Notes: generated by a model not told the origin, from the sequence alone. DNA of 9,546 nt from Thermaceae bacterium (GCA_027053145.1 JALUED010000110.1:1-9546); one strand, 5' to 3'; positions 1-5,719 are shown, counted from the stretch's first letter. Translations and numbers: made by a program.

Positions 1-367
1 GAATCCGGAGGCTATCGAGGACCGGGAGGTCCCAAAGGAGCTGGGCCTTGTTCCCCATCACCAGGGTGATCCGCTTCAGGAAGGCGGGCCTTCGCTCCTG
101 GGGGCGAAAGCCCAGCACCTCGGCCCGGCCGGCGGTGGGGTAGAGAAGGCCGGTGAGCATCTTCAAGGTGGTGGTCTTCCCCGCCCCGTTTGGGCCCAAA
201 AAGCCCACGATCTCGCCGGGCCGGATCGCGAAACTCACCCCCTGCACCGCCTCGATCCGTCGGTAGCGGCGGCGCACAAGGTGGCGCAGGGTCCCGAGGA
301 GGCCGGGATCCTTCTCCGCCACCCAGAAGGTCTTGCTCAGGTTTTCGGCCACGATCGCGTAGTCCAT
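1..367 (-). CDS. ABC-2 type exporter ATPase subunit, 3' end outside window (partial)
   Basis: ATP-hydrolysing subunit of an ABC transporter of the COG4586 type, which pairs with two dissimilar membrane subunits. About 122 N-terminal residues are visible. A Walker A motif GPNGAGKT lies at residues 58-65, inside the run VGFLGPNGAGKTTTLKMLTG. The segment VMGNKAQLLWDLP near the window edge is the Q-loop region and has the form typical of COG4586. The protein opens with AENLSKTF, a usual first strand of such ATPases. The ATG at 367 follows the preceding membrane-protein stop by 9 bases and has a G-rich stretch (GGGGGA) just upstream, so it is co-transcribed and probably translated by re-initiation. 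The Walker B and signature motifs lie outside the window. The substrate is unknown; characterised relatives are exporters. Confidence 0.93.
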   Translation of the reverse strand, partial: MDYAIVAENLSKTFWVAEKDPGLLGTLRHLVRRRYRRIEAVQGVSFAIRPGEIVGFLGPNGAGKTTTLKMLTGLLYPTAGRAEVLGFRPQERRPAFLKRITLVMGNKAQLLWDLPVLDSLRI

Positions 368-376
368 GGGTTCCCC

Positions 377-1153
377 CTAGCTCGAAGCCGAGGTGTAGAA
401 CCGAAGCCCGAGGGCAAAACCAAGGCGCGCGAGGAGCCAAAGGCCAAGGACGGCGAGGGAGAGCCCGAGCAAGGCCCCCACCCCCCGCGCCCCCAAAAAG
501 AGCTCGACCGGCAGGTTTAGGGCGAGGTAGACGGGCACGACGAAGGTAAGGAGCGCCCGCACCAAGGGAGCGTAGGCCCGCACGGGGTACTGCCCGGCCC
601 CGAAGAGGCCGGAGACCAGGTTGACGAGGTTATGGACGTGGACCGAAAAGAAGCCTACGAGGGCAAGGAGGAAGGCAAAGAGGTAAGCAAGCACCATGCC
701 GAGCCCGAGCGCAAGCGCCCCGACGAGGACCTCCCCCGGTCCCGCCCCGAGGCGGAAAAGCCCTACGCCGAGCAAGGCCGCTCCGGCCCAAAGGTCGGTC
801 ACCCCCCAGAGCGAGGCGGTCTCGGTCAGGAGCAAAAAGACCGGGTCCCTAGGCCTTAGGAGCACGAACTCAAGCGTCCCCTCAAGCAGCCGGCGGGAGA
901 AGGCCACCAGGTTGGGCCCCACGACGCTCACGAAAAAGCCGCTCATCAGGGTGGCCGCCCCCACGTAGACGAGGGCGCGGTCGGGATCGAGGTCAAACAC
1001 CCCGATCCGCGCCAGGGAAAGGATCGCCACCACCCGACCGGCGCTTTCGACCAGGGTGGTAAGGAAGGCGGCCAGGAAGTCTAGGCGGTATTCGGTCCAG
1101 GAGGCCACCGCGGCCTCGAGCGAACGGAAGAGGATACGAAGGTATCCCCGCAT
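377..1153 (-). CDS. ABC-2 type exporter membrane subunit, COG3694-like
   Basis: A 258-residue integral membrane protein forming half of the transmembrane pore of the exporter. Hydrophobic stretches suggest about six membrane segments, near residues 25-50, 58-80, 115-135, 140-170, 197-215 and 225-250. Two regions resemble the COG3694 (DUF990) family: LLEGTLEFVLLRPRDP around residues 89-104, and the stretch from NLVNLVSGLF to the PVY motif around residues 175-210. The length is about normal for the family. The ATG at 1153 was chosen because only one base separates it from the stop of the upstream membrane subunit, and a longer open frame reaching 1480 would run antisense through that gene's C-terminus and gives a non-membrane, low-complexity peptide. 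It lies between the partner membrane subunit and the ATPase in one operon. Confidence 0.9.
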   Translation of the reverse strand: MRGYLRILFRSLEAAVASWTEYRLDFLAAFLTTLVESAGRVVAILSLARIGVFDLDPDRALVYVGAATLMSGFFVSVVGPNLVAFSRRLLEGTLEFVLLRPRDPVFLLLTETASLWGVTDLWAGAALLGVGLFRLGAGPGEVLVGALALGLGMVLAYLFAFLLALVGFFSVHVHNLVNLVSGLFGAGQYPVRAYAPLVRALLTFVVPVYLALNLPVELFLGARGVGALLGLSLAVLGLWLLARLGFALGLRFYTSASS

Positions 1154-1154
1154 C

Positions 1155-1934
1155 CTAAGCCCCCAACGCGCCGTAGCGGACGAGCCCCCGCCGCCAGACA
1201 AAGGCGGCGAGGAGGCCAACCCAAAGGGTCCAAAGGGCGAGCACCCCGTAGCCGGTCCCCGCTTCCCAGCCCGCCGCCCAGGCCGCCGGATGGAAGGCCA
1301 GGTAGGGGAGCGGGGTCCACTTGAGCACCCCAAAGAGTCCAGGGGGCAAAACGTCCAGGGGCAGGGCGACGCCGCCGAAGAAGTAAAGGAGTCCGTAGTA
1401 GGCCTCGAGCACCCCCGTGCTTCGCTCCAGGAAGAAGGCGAGCGAGCCGATGAGCCAGGCAAGGGCAAAGTGAAAGGCAAACCCGAGGGCCAAGTAGAGG
1501 AGGTAGCCGGGGAGGCGAAGGAGCTCGAGCCCCGAGAAAAAGCCAGGGAAGAGAACGGGGAAAAGCAGGGCTACCGGGAGCGCGAGGACAAGCGAGACGA
1601 AAAGGAGCCCGAGCTGGCTTGCGAGGTAATCGAGCGCGGGCGGAAACGGCCGCAGCAAAAGCGGCGAAAGCCGCCCGGTGTGGATCTCGTAGGCGAGCTC
1701 GTAGGCGACCCAAAGGGGGTGGAAGAAACCGGCGAGCCAGGCGAAGAAGTAGTAGCGCGCGTAGTCGAGGTCGGGCCGGGGCCCGCCCTCGACCCAAAGC
1801 GCGAGGAACACGAGCGGCAGGCTCTGGGCCAGGACCCAGAACGCGAGCACGCCCCGGTAGGCAAAGTGCTGCCCGAGGTAAGCCTCGAGGTATGCTAGGA
1901 ACTTTGCTACAAAGTTTCGAACCCTCCGAACCAT
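1155..1934 (-). CDS. ABC-2 type exporter membrane subunit, COG4587-like
   Basis: A 259-residue membrane protein, first gene of the exporter operon and partner of the COG3694-like subunit. It has hydrophobic segments near residues 28-48, 60-80, 105-133, 142-170, 178-200 and 228-247. The motif EIHTGRLSPLLLRP (residues 83-96) is the equivalent of the xxGxLSxxLLRP element of this family. The start is taken at ATG 1934, where GGGAG sits 7 bases upstream. An in-frame TTG at 1994 would add 20 residues, but those codons fall in the leader hairpin and look unlike a protein N-terminus. This gene carries the whole 5' leader of the operon (mini-ORF at 2014-2037, hairpin at 1954-1975). Confidence 0.88.
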   Translation of the reverse strand: MVRRVRNFVAKFLAYLEAYLGQHFAYRGVLAFWVLAQSLPLVFLALWVEGGPRPDLDYARYYFFAWLAGFFHPLWVAYELAYEIHTGRLSPLLLRPFPPALDYLASQLGLLFVSLVLALPVALLFPVLFPGFFSGLELLRLPGYLLYLALGFAFHFALAWLIGSLAFFLERSTGVLEAYYGLLYFFGGVALPLDVLPPGLFGVLKWTPLPYLAFHPAAWAAGWEAGTGYGVLALWTLWVGLLAAFVWRRGLVRYGALGA

Positions 1935-1953
1935 CCGCGCACTCCCACACTTC

Positions 1954-1975
1954 TCCCCCCAAAGGACTGGGGGGA
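1954..1975 (-). promoter_or_regulatory. Hairpin in the 5' leader of the ABC exporter operon
   Basis: In the minus-strand transcript, UCCCCCC (1975-1969) pairs perfectly with GGGGGGA (1960-1954) around an 8-base loop. The 7-bp, nearly all-GC stem ends 20 bases before the first start codon and 7 bases before its GGGAG ribosome site. It is not followed by a U-run, so it is not an ordinary terminator. Upstream of it is a pyrimidine-rich stretch with three similar GGCTTTT-like units (about 1976-1998). Its position suggests control of ribosome access or of transcript stability; this is inferred. Confidence 0.5.
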
Positions 1976-2013
1976 CAAAAGCCCAAAAGGCCAAAAAGCC
2001 CGTCTACTTCCCG

Positions 2014-2037
2014 TCAGCGGATGGCCGGAAGGATCAT
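2014..2037 (-). CDS. Seven-codon leader ORF (MILPAIR) upstream of ABC exporter operon
   Basis: ATG-ATC-CTT-CCG-GCC-ATC-CGC-TGA would encode MILPAIR. Its ATG lies 9 bases after the TATAAT box at 2047-2052, so it would sit at or within about three bases of the transcript 5' end and could be translated leaderless. It ends about 80 bases before the first real gene, with a GC hairpin in between. This is the layout of a ribosome-sensing leader peptide, but so short an ORF can also occur by chance, and no homology can be claimed. Confidence 0.3.
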   Translation of the reverse strand: MILPAIR

Positions 2038-2046
2038 GGCAGAGCG

Positions 2047-2056
2047 ATTATAGCAC
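2047..2056 (-). promoter_or_regulatory. Extended -10 promoter of the ABC exporter operon
   Basis: On the minus strand the sequence reads GTGCTATAAT: a consensus TATAAT (2052-2047) preceded by TGC, i.e. an extended -10 element. No TTGACA-like box stands 16-18 bases upstream, which is normal for extended -10 promoters. Predicted start of transcription is near 2040, giving a leader of about 105 nt. Directly upstream, GGTCC and GGACC (2058-2062 and 2065-2069) form a small inverted repeat with a 2-base spacer, a possible operator. Confidence 0.6.
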
Positions 2057-2090
2057 AGGTCCAAGGACCCGGGCTGCGGGAAAACCCCTG

Positions 2091-2651
2091 CTACCCGCGC
2101 CTCGCCCGCCAGATCGGCTCCTCGACGCCGAGCCGGTGGTTGACGTAGCGGGCAAGGACGAAGAGCAGGTCGGAAAGGCGGTTTAGGTACTTAAGGGCGG
2201 CGGGGTTCACCCACTCGTGCTCGGCGAGGGCCACCGCCTCCCGCTCCGCCCGCCGCACCACGGTGCGGGCAAGGTGCAAAGCCGCGGCCGCCGGGTGACC
2301 GCCGGGAAGAACGAAGAGCTTGAGGGGTGGGAGCTCGGCCTCGAGGCGGTCGATCTCGGCCTCGAGCTCGGCCACGTCGTCCTCGCTAAGGCGCTCGACG
2401 TAGCGCTCAGCGGAGCTGTTCTTGAGCGTGGCGAGGTCGCTCCCGAGCTCAAAAAGCCCCCGCTGCAGGCGGTCAAGAAGGCCGTCAAGCTCAGCAAGCT
2501 CCCCGGGCAAAAGGCTCCGGGCAAGACCCAAGGCGCTGTTTGCCTCGTCCACGGTGCCGTAGGCGGCGACCCGGAGCGTGCTTTTCTTCACGCGCTCGCC
2601 GCCCACCAGGGCGGTGAGCCCCTCGTCCCCAGTTCGGGTGTAGATCGGCAT
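2091..2651 (-). CDS. Cob(I)alamin adenosyltransferase, PduO type
   Basis: Transfers the 5'-deoxyadenosyl group of ATP to cob(I)alamin or cobinamide, giving adenosylcobalamin, in the cytoplasm. The 186-residue protein matches the PduO/MMAB family (PF01923) along its length. At the N-terminus are TRTGDEGLT (residues 5-13, ATP-binding) and VAAYGTVDEANSALG (about 28-42). Near the C-terminus are the helix LHLARTVVRRAEREAVAL and the segment KYLNRLSDLLFVLARY, both hallmarks of the trimeric active site. Length is normal for the family. The ATG at 2651 gives the canonical start MPIYTRTGD. It stands 6 bases after TAGGAT, so it is probably leaderless, although the intervening bases are G-rich. It is a single gene divergent from alanine racemase; the ABC operon downstream has its own promoter. 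No cobalamin riboswitch is visible. Confidence 0.95.
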   Translation of the reverse strand: MPIYTRTGDEGLTALVGGERVKKSTLRVAAYGTVDEANSALGLARSLLPGELAELDGLLDRLQRGLFELGSDLATLKNSSAERYVERLSEDDVAELEAEIDRLEAELPPLKLFVLPGGHPAAAALHLARTVVRRAEREAVALAEHEWVNPAALKYLNRLSDLLFVLARYVNHRLGVEEPIWRARRG

Positions 2652-2657
2652 GCCCCC

Positions 2658-2663
2658 ATCCTA
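2658..2663 (-). promoter_or_regulatory. Putative leaderless -10 box of the adenosyltransferase gene
   Basis: TAGGAT on the minus strand matches TANNNT and stands exactly 6 bases before the ATG at 2651, the spacing that gives a leaderless transcript. The -35 region falls in a large inverted repeat at 2672-2691. Confidence 0.45.
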
Positions 2664-2671
2664 AATGGCCG

Positions 2672-2691
2672 CCCGCCCCATCCGGGGCGGG
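2672..2691. promoter_or_regulatory. 8-bp inverted repeat upstream of adenosyltransferase gene
   Basis: CCCGCCCC (2672-2679) and GGGGCGGG (2684-2691) form perfect arms around ATCC. The site covers the -35 and spacer region of the predicted adenosyltransferase promoter, so it could be an operator. As the start lies downstream of it, it would act as DNA rather than as an RNA hairpin. GC-rich palindromes arise easily by chance in such DNA. Confidence 0.35.
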
Positions 2692-2755
2692 GCCAGGAGG
2701 GAGGGATTCATGGATCATCCGGGCGCGGCAAGCTAAAGCCTAGCGCCCCTGCGCG

Positions 2756-2769
2756 GGGACAGGTGTCCC
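2756..2769. promoter_or_regulatory. GGGACA-GG-TGTCCC dyad in the alr promoter
   Basis: Perfect 6-bp arms separated by GG lie where the -35 element of alr is expected (about 2762-2767). A regulator bound here would compete with RNA polymerase. No -35 consensus is visible in the same place. The regulator cannot be named. Confidence 0.4.
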
Positions 2770-2784
2770 GAGGGCGTCCACGCG

Positions 2785-2790
2785 TAGACT
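2785..2790 (+). promoter_or_regulatory. Putative leaderless -10 box of alr
   Basis: TAGACT fits TANNNT and ends 6 bases before the alr ATG. The bases between (ctttac) contain no Shine-Dalgarno sequence, which favours a leaderless mRNA starting at or next to the ATG. Confidence 0.55.
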
Positions 2791-2796
2791 CTTTAC

Positions 2797-3864
2797 ATGC
2801 GGCCCACCTGGCTGGAAGTGGACCTCGGGAGGCTCGCCGAGAACTACCGCCTGCTCACAGCCCGCCTTTCCCCTCGAACCCAAGTGATCGGCGTGGTCAA
2901 GGCCAACGCCTACGGCCACGGTGCCGTGCCAGTCGCGAAAAAACTGCTCGACCTCGGCACCGCTCGCCTCGCGGTGGCCACCGCCGCCGAGGGGGCCGAG
3001 CTCCGGGCTGCGGGGATCAAGGCCCCGATCCACCTCCTTGGTAGCCTCCACCCGGACGAAGCCGAAGACGCCCTAAAGGCTGACCTCATCCCCACCCTCG
3101 CGACCTTTGAAGCCGCCCGGGCCCTGGCCCGACTGAGGCCCGGGGCCCGCGTCCACGTCAAGGTGGACACCGGGATGGGCCGGGTTGGCGTCCGCCCGGA
3201 AAGCCTTTCCGCCTTCCTCGCCGAGGTCGAGGGGATGGGACTTTTCGTCGAGGGGCTTTTCACCCACTTCGCCGTCGCCGACGAGGACGAAGCCTTCACC
3301 CGGGACCAGCTTGCGCGCTTCCTCGCCGCCGTCCAGGGCCTTAAAAAGCGCTACCTCCTCCACGCCGCGAACTCGGCGGCGATCCTCGTCGGCATCGGCA
3401 CCGACCTCGACTTCGTCCGCCCCGGCATCGCCCTCTACGGCCTGCCCCCGGACCAGAGCTTGAAAAGCCCCTTGAAGCCGATCCTCGCCTGGAAGGCGCG
3501 TCCCACCCAGGTCAAGACCCTCTCCCCCGGCCATGGGGTTGGCTACGGCCTGACCTGGAGGGCGAAGGGCGGCGAGACCCTCGCCACCCTCCCCTTCGGC
3601 TACGCCGACGGCTTCCCTCGGGCGCTCTCGAACCGGGGCTTTTTGCGGCTAAAGGGGGAATACGTCCCGGTGGTCGGGCGGGTGAGCATGGATCAGACCA
3701 CCGTCCTCGTGCCCGAGGATACGGGCCTAGAAGACGTCTTCGAGGTCGTCACCCCCGACCTCGACGAAAAGACCAGCCTCACCGGCCGCGCCCGGGCGCT
3801 GGGCACGATCAACTACGAGCTCGCGACGAGGCTCGCCCCGAGGCTGCCGCGGAGATACGTCTGA
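2797..3864 (+). CDS. alr: Alanine racemase
   Basis: PLP enzyme interconverting L- and D-alanine to supply D-alanine for peptidoglycan. The 355-residue product has the two-domain fold-type III layout at nearly full family length (360-390). The PLP lysine is K35 in VVKANAYGHGA. HVKVDTGMGRVG (about residues 119-130) and the FTHFA motif follow in the barrel. The catalytic tyrosine from the C-terminal domain is Y250 in GHGVGYGLTW, and the VSMDQ motif lies at 296-300 (M298, D299). The GYADGFPR motif lies between the last two. The start MRPTWLEVDL is the expected N-terminus. There is no ribosome site, but TAGACT lies 6 bases upstream, so translation is likely leaderless. A dyad in the promoter suggests regulation. 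Confidence 0.97.
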   Translation: MRPTWLEVDLGRLAENYRLLTARLSPRTQVIGVVKANAYGHGAVPVAKKLLDLGTARLAVATAAEGAELRAAGIKAPIHLLGSLHPDEAEDALKADLIPTLATFEAARALARLRPGARVHVKVDTGMGRVGVRPESLSAFLAEVEGMGLFVEGLFTHFAVADEDEAFTRDQLARFLAAVQGLKKRYLLHAANSAAILVGIGTDLDFVRPGIALYGLPPDQSLKSPLKPILAWKARPTQVKTLSPGHGVGYGLTWRAKGGETLATLPFGYADGFPRALSNRGFLRLKGEYVPVVGRVSMDQTTVLVPEDTGLEDVFEVVTPDLDEKTSLTGRARALGTINYELATRLAPRLPRRYV

Positions 3865-3885
3865 CCACGGCGCTTCCTGCAGGTG

Positions 3886-3891
3886 TAAAAT
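3886..3891 (+). promoter_or_regulatory. Putative -10 box of the vapB-like gene
   Basis: TAAAAT stands 9 bases before the ATG at 3901, in the 36-base gap after alr. A weak -35-like CTGACC (3861-3866) is 19 bases upstream. No Shine-Dalgarno sequence is seen between the box and the ATG, so a leaderless or nearly leaderless start is likely. Confidence 0.45.
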
Positions 3892-3900
3892 GTTGGTGCC

Positions 3901-4114
3901 ATGACCAAGCGCCTCTCCGTGGCCCTGGATGATGAGCTTTTGAAAGAGGTCCAAAAGCTCACCGGGGCGCGCACCAAGAAGGAGGCGATCGAGACCGCCC
4001 TTCGGGCCTACGTGCAAAAAAAAGCGCGTCGAGCACCTGATCCGGCTCGCGGGCCCGGGGATCGTGGACTGGGACTTAAAGCCTACCGCGGGCAGGCAGG
4101 TCGCTAATCCCTAA
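3901..4114 (+). pseudogene. VapB-type antitoxin, frameshifted at an A8 run; no toxin gene
   Basis: The first 40 codons encode a typical VapB-family ribbon-helix-helix antitoxin N-terminus: a strand at KRLSVAL, then DDELLKEVQKLTG and the conserved ARTKKEAIETALRAYV. After a run of eight A (4016-4023) the open frame continues as an Arg/Pro/Gly-rich tail and stops at 4107 (68 residues). The +1 frame instead reads RVEHLIRLAGPGIVDWDLK, the expected toxin-binding tail of VapB, and stops at 4112-4114. Seven A would give one intact protein of 70 residues. So this is either a broken gene or one decoded by slippage on the A run; transcriptional slippage on an A run is known for dnaX in Thermus thermophilus. 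No PIN-domain VapC follows: the next gene is on the other strand. RNA or DNA binding is not demonstrated here. Confidence 0.75.
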
Positions 4115-4319
4115 GAAAGGGCTCAACCCATGGCACAGCCCAGGCTGCCAGCAAACCACCGAGCATGCCACTTATAGTGAATGGACTCGACAAAAAGCTC
4201 CAAACTGCGTCGGCGCCGTAGCGCACCCCAAAAAAGAGCAAAAACAAGCCCCAACCAAGGAGCCAAATGGAGACCGTGATAAAGCGCGCCTTCGTGGTAT
4301 TTGCATCCCGCTTACCCAT
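4104..4319 (-). CDS. Small two-helix membrane protein of unknown function
   Basis: A 71-residue product I do not recognise. After a basic N-terminus (MGKRDANTTKAR) it has two hydrophobic segments, about residues 13-32 (FITVSIWLLGWGLFLLFFGV) and 50-68. This suggests a small inner-membrane protein with both ends on the cytoplasmic side. GGAG lies 8 bases before the ATG at 4319, and only 17 bases separate it from the stop of the NDUFA9-like gene, so the two are probably co-transcribed. Base composition is visibly less GC-rich than in neighbouring genes, hinting at later acquisition. Its TAG stop overlaps the TAA stop of the convergent antitoxin frame. It could be a spurious ORF, but the membrane pattern and ribosome site favour a real gene. 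Confidence 0.6.
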   Translation of the reverse strand: MGKRDANTTKARFITVSIWLLGWGLFLLFFGVRYGADAVWSFLSSPFTISGMLGGLLAAWAVPWVEPFLRD

Positions 4320-4336
4320 ACCGCCGACTCCAAATC

Positions 4337-5218
4337 TTACCCATCCTTCGGCGATTCAAGCCCTAAAATCCGCGGCAACTCCGCTTCCAACGTTCGTCCC
4401 TCGAGCGCAAAGGTTTCCCGCATCTTGGCAGGATCCCCGGTGTTGCCCTCGAGCAACATATAGAGCTGGTCCGGCGTGATCGGTGCCCCGGGCAACCGGG
4501 AAAGGGCCGAGAAGAACCCGACCGGGAGTGAAAGCAGGGGCTTTTTCGAGCCGAGCGCGTCGCGCACGAGCAAAACGAGCTCCCGGTAGGCGTACTCCTT
4601 TGGCCCCACCAGGTCGTAGGCCTCAGCAAGCGTCTTTGGCTTTTCCAGGCTCTGGCTCATGGCCTCGGCCACGTCGCCAGCCCAGACGGGGCGGAAGGGG
4701 TAGTCGCCGGAACCGATGATGGGGATGAAGGGAAGCGGCATGAGAACGAGGCCCTTCAAGATCTTCCCGAAGAACTCGTCCCCCTCGCCGAAGACGAGGC
4801 TCGGGCGGAAGATCGTCCAGTCAAGGCCGCTTGCCCGCACGATCTCTTCACCCCGCGCCTTGGTCTCAAAGTAGCGGCTCTTCGTCCCCCGCCGGGCGCC
4901 GAGGGCGGAGACATGGAGCAGACGGCGGACGCCAAAACCCTGCATCGCCTCCACCACCCGCCGCACGCCCTCGACGTGCACGGCCTCGAAGCTCTGGTCG
5001 CGCTCACGGATGATCCCGGCGAGGTAGATGGCGGCGTCGGCCCCGGCAAGCGCCGCAAGCCCCTCCCCTTTCGCCGCATCGCCCTTCAGGTAGCGAACGC
5101 CCTCCAAGGGCCCCCGCCCGCGCCGCGAGAGCACGAGGAGCTCGTGTCCCCGGGCGACCAGCACGCGGGCCACGTGGGTGCCCAAAAACCCCGAGCCGCC
5201 GACCAGAACAAGGCGCAT
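4337..5218 (-). CDS. NDUFA9-like atypical SDR family NAD(P)-binding protein
   Basis: A 293-residue extended or atypical short-chain dehydrogenase (COG0702, the group often named complex I NDUFA9 subunit family). The Rossmann motif GGSGFLG is at residues 7-13. A YxxxK pair (Y116 and K120 in YFETKARGEE) is followed by GLDWTIFRPSLVFGEGDEFF, the signature of this group. GDYPFRPVWAGDVAEA and YDLVGPKEYAYRELV follow in the substrate half. Bacterial relatives have been linked to quinone or lipid-related redox steps, but no substrate can be read from the sequence, and nothing nearby encodes complex I. The ATG at 5218 places the glycine motif at its usual distance from the N-terminus. Upstream in-frame starts would run into the divergent HEPN gene. 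The small membrane protein follows 17 bases after the stop. Confidence 0.9.
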   Translation of the reverse strand: MRLVLVGGSGFLGTHVARVLVARGHELLVLSRRGRGPLEGVRYLKGDAAKGEGLAALAGADAAIYLAGIIRERDQSFEAVHVEGVRRVVEAMQGFGVRRLLHVSALGARRGTKSRYFETKARGEEIVRASGLDWTIFRPSLVFGEGDEFFGKILKGLVLMPLPFIPIIGSGDYPFRPVWAGDVAEAMSQSLEKPKTLAEAYDLVGPKEYAYRELVLLVRDALGSKKPLLSLPVGFFSALSRLPGAPITPDQLYMLLEGNTGDPAKMRETFALEGRTLEAELPRILGLESPKDG

Positions 5219-5225
5219 CCCGGTA

Positions 5226-5234
5226 AGTATGCTA
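5226..5234. promoter_or_regulatory. Overlapping divergent -10 boxes between the NDUFA9-like and HEPN genes
   Basis: The gap is only 21 bases (5219-5239). On the plus strand TATGCT (5228-5233) ends 6 bases before the HEPN ATG. On the minus strand TAGCAT (5234-5229) lies 10 bases, or CATACT (5231-5226) 7 bases, before the NDUFA9-like ATG. Neither start has a Shine-Dalgarno site. Two polymerases could not occupy this site together, so the two promoters should exclude each other. Confidence 0.45.
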
Positions 5235-5239
5235 AGGCT

Positions 5240-5719
5240 ATGAACCGGGCGCGGGACTGGCTCCGCCAGGCCGAATATGACCTCGAGCTCGCCCGCCTGG
5301 CGCGGAAGGCCGGCCAGCACGAGTGGGCCTGCTTTGCCACCCAGCCAACGGCGGAGAAGGCCCTAAAAGGCCTCATCCTGGGCCTTGGCTCCACCGCTCA
5401 ACCGCCGAAGACGCACAAGCTGGAAGATTTGCTCAAGAAAGTCAAATCCCAAGGGGTCTCCGTTCCCAGCGACGTTTCCCTAGCCGCCAAGGAAATAGAG
5501 GAGGCCCCTATGCGGCATGGCGCGCAGATAACCTACGGCAACACCACCACCTACGGAGCAGACAAGAGGCCCGCGTACGTCGCTACGAGATACCTCGACC
5601 CATCCTTCGGAGACAAGCCACCCTACGAACGTTTTCACGATGTGGATGCGGAAGAATCCATCAAGAACGCCGAGAAAACACTCGAATGGGCACAATCTCA
5701 TCTGCCCACCGAAAGCTGA
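5240..5719 (+). CDS. HEPN-domain protein, orphan, with central insertion
   Basis: A 159-residue protein of the HEPN family (PF05168). The N-terminal helical half is typical: MNRARDWLRQAEYDLELARL, then CFATQPTAEKALKGLILGLG (residues 31-50, usually CFxxQQAAEKALKAL), and THKLEDLL. The end (RYLDPSFGDKPPYERFHDVDAEES, then a helix to TLEWAQSHL) also fits. Between about residues 88 and 112 there are some 20-25 extra residues where relatives carry a short HYIPSRYP-like segment; family members are usually 120-135 long. No RX4-6H ribonuclease motif is evident. No MNT nucleotidyltransferase is adjacent. Base composition becomes less GC-rich from about 5480. The ATG at 5240 is 6 bases after TATGCT and probably leaderless. 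The 3' end overlaps the convergent molybdoenzyme gene by 22 bases. Confidence 0.85.
   Translation: MNRARDWLRQAEYDLELARLARKAGQHEWACFATQPTAEKALKGLILGLGSTAQPPKTHKLEDLLKKVKSQGVSVPSDVSLAAKEIEEAPMRHGAQITYGNTTTYGADKRPAYVATRYLDPSFGDKPPYERFHDVDAEESIKNAEKTLEWAQSHLPTES

Noticed and set aside
1056..1898. Long plus-strand open frame opposite the exporter membrane subunits
   Set aside because: It is the Glu/Arg/Lys/Pro-rich antisense image of two clear membrane proteins, as is common in GC-rich DNA. It has no family features.
1954..1975. Intrinsic terminator
   Set aside because: The GC stem has no T-run after it on either strand and sits in a leader rather than after a gene.
1935..1994. Upstream TTG start for the COG4587-like subunit
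   Set aside because: It would place coding sequence across the hairpin and lacks a ribosome site, while ATG 1934 has GGGAG at good spacing and gives a normal N-terminus.
2041..2090. Terminator between the adenosyltransferase gene and the ABC operon
   Set aside because: Only a 3-bp GGG-TTTT-CCC stem is present, with no U-tract following it.
2652..2796. Cobalamin riboswitch upstream of the adenosyltransferase gene
   Set aside because: The gap is too short, no B12-box-like sequence is visible, and the -10 box stands 6 bases from the ATG.
4108..4266. VapC/PIN toxin gene or remnant after the antitoxin
   Set aside because: Plus-strand frames contain early stops and no acidic PIN motifs; the space is used by a minus-strand gene.
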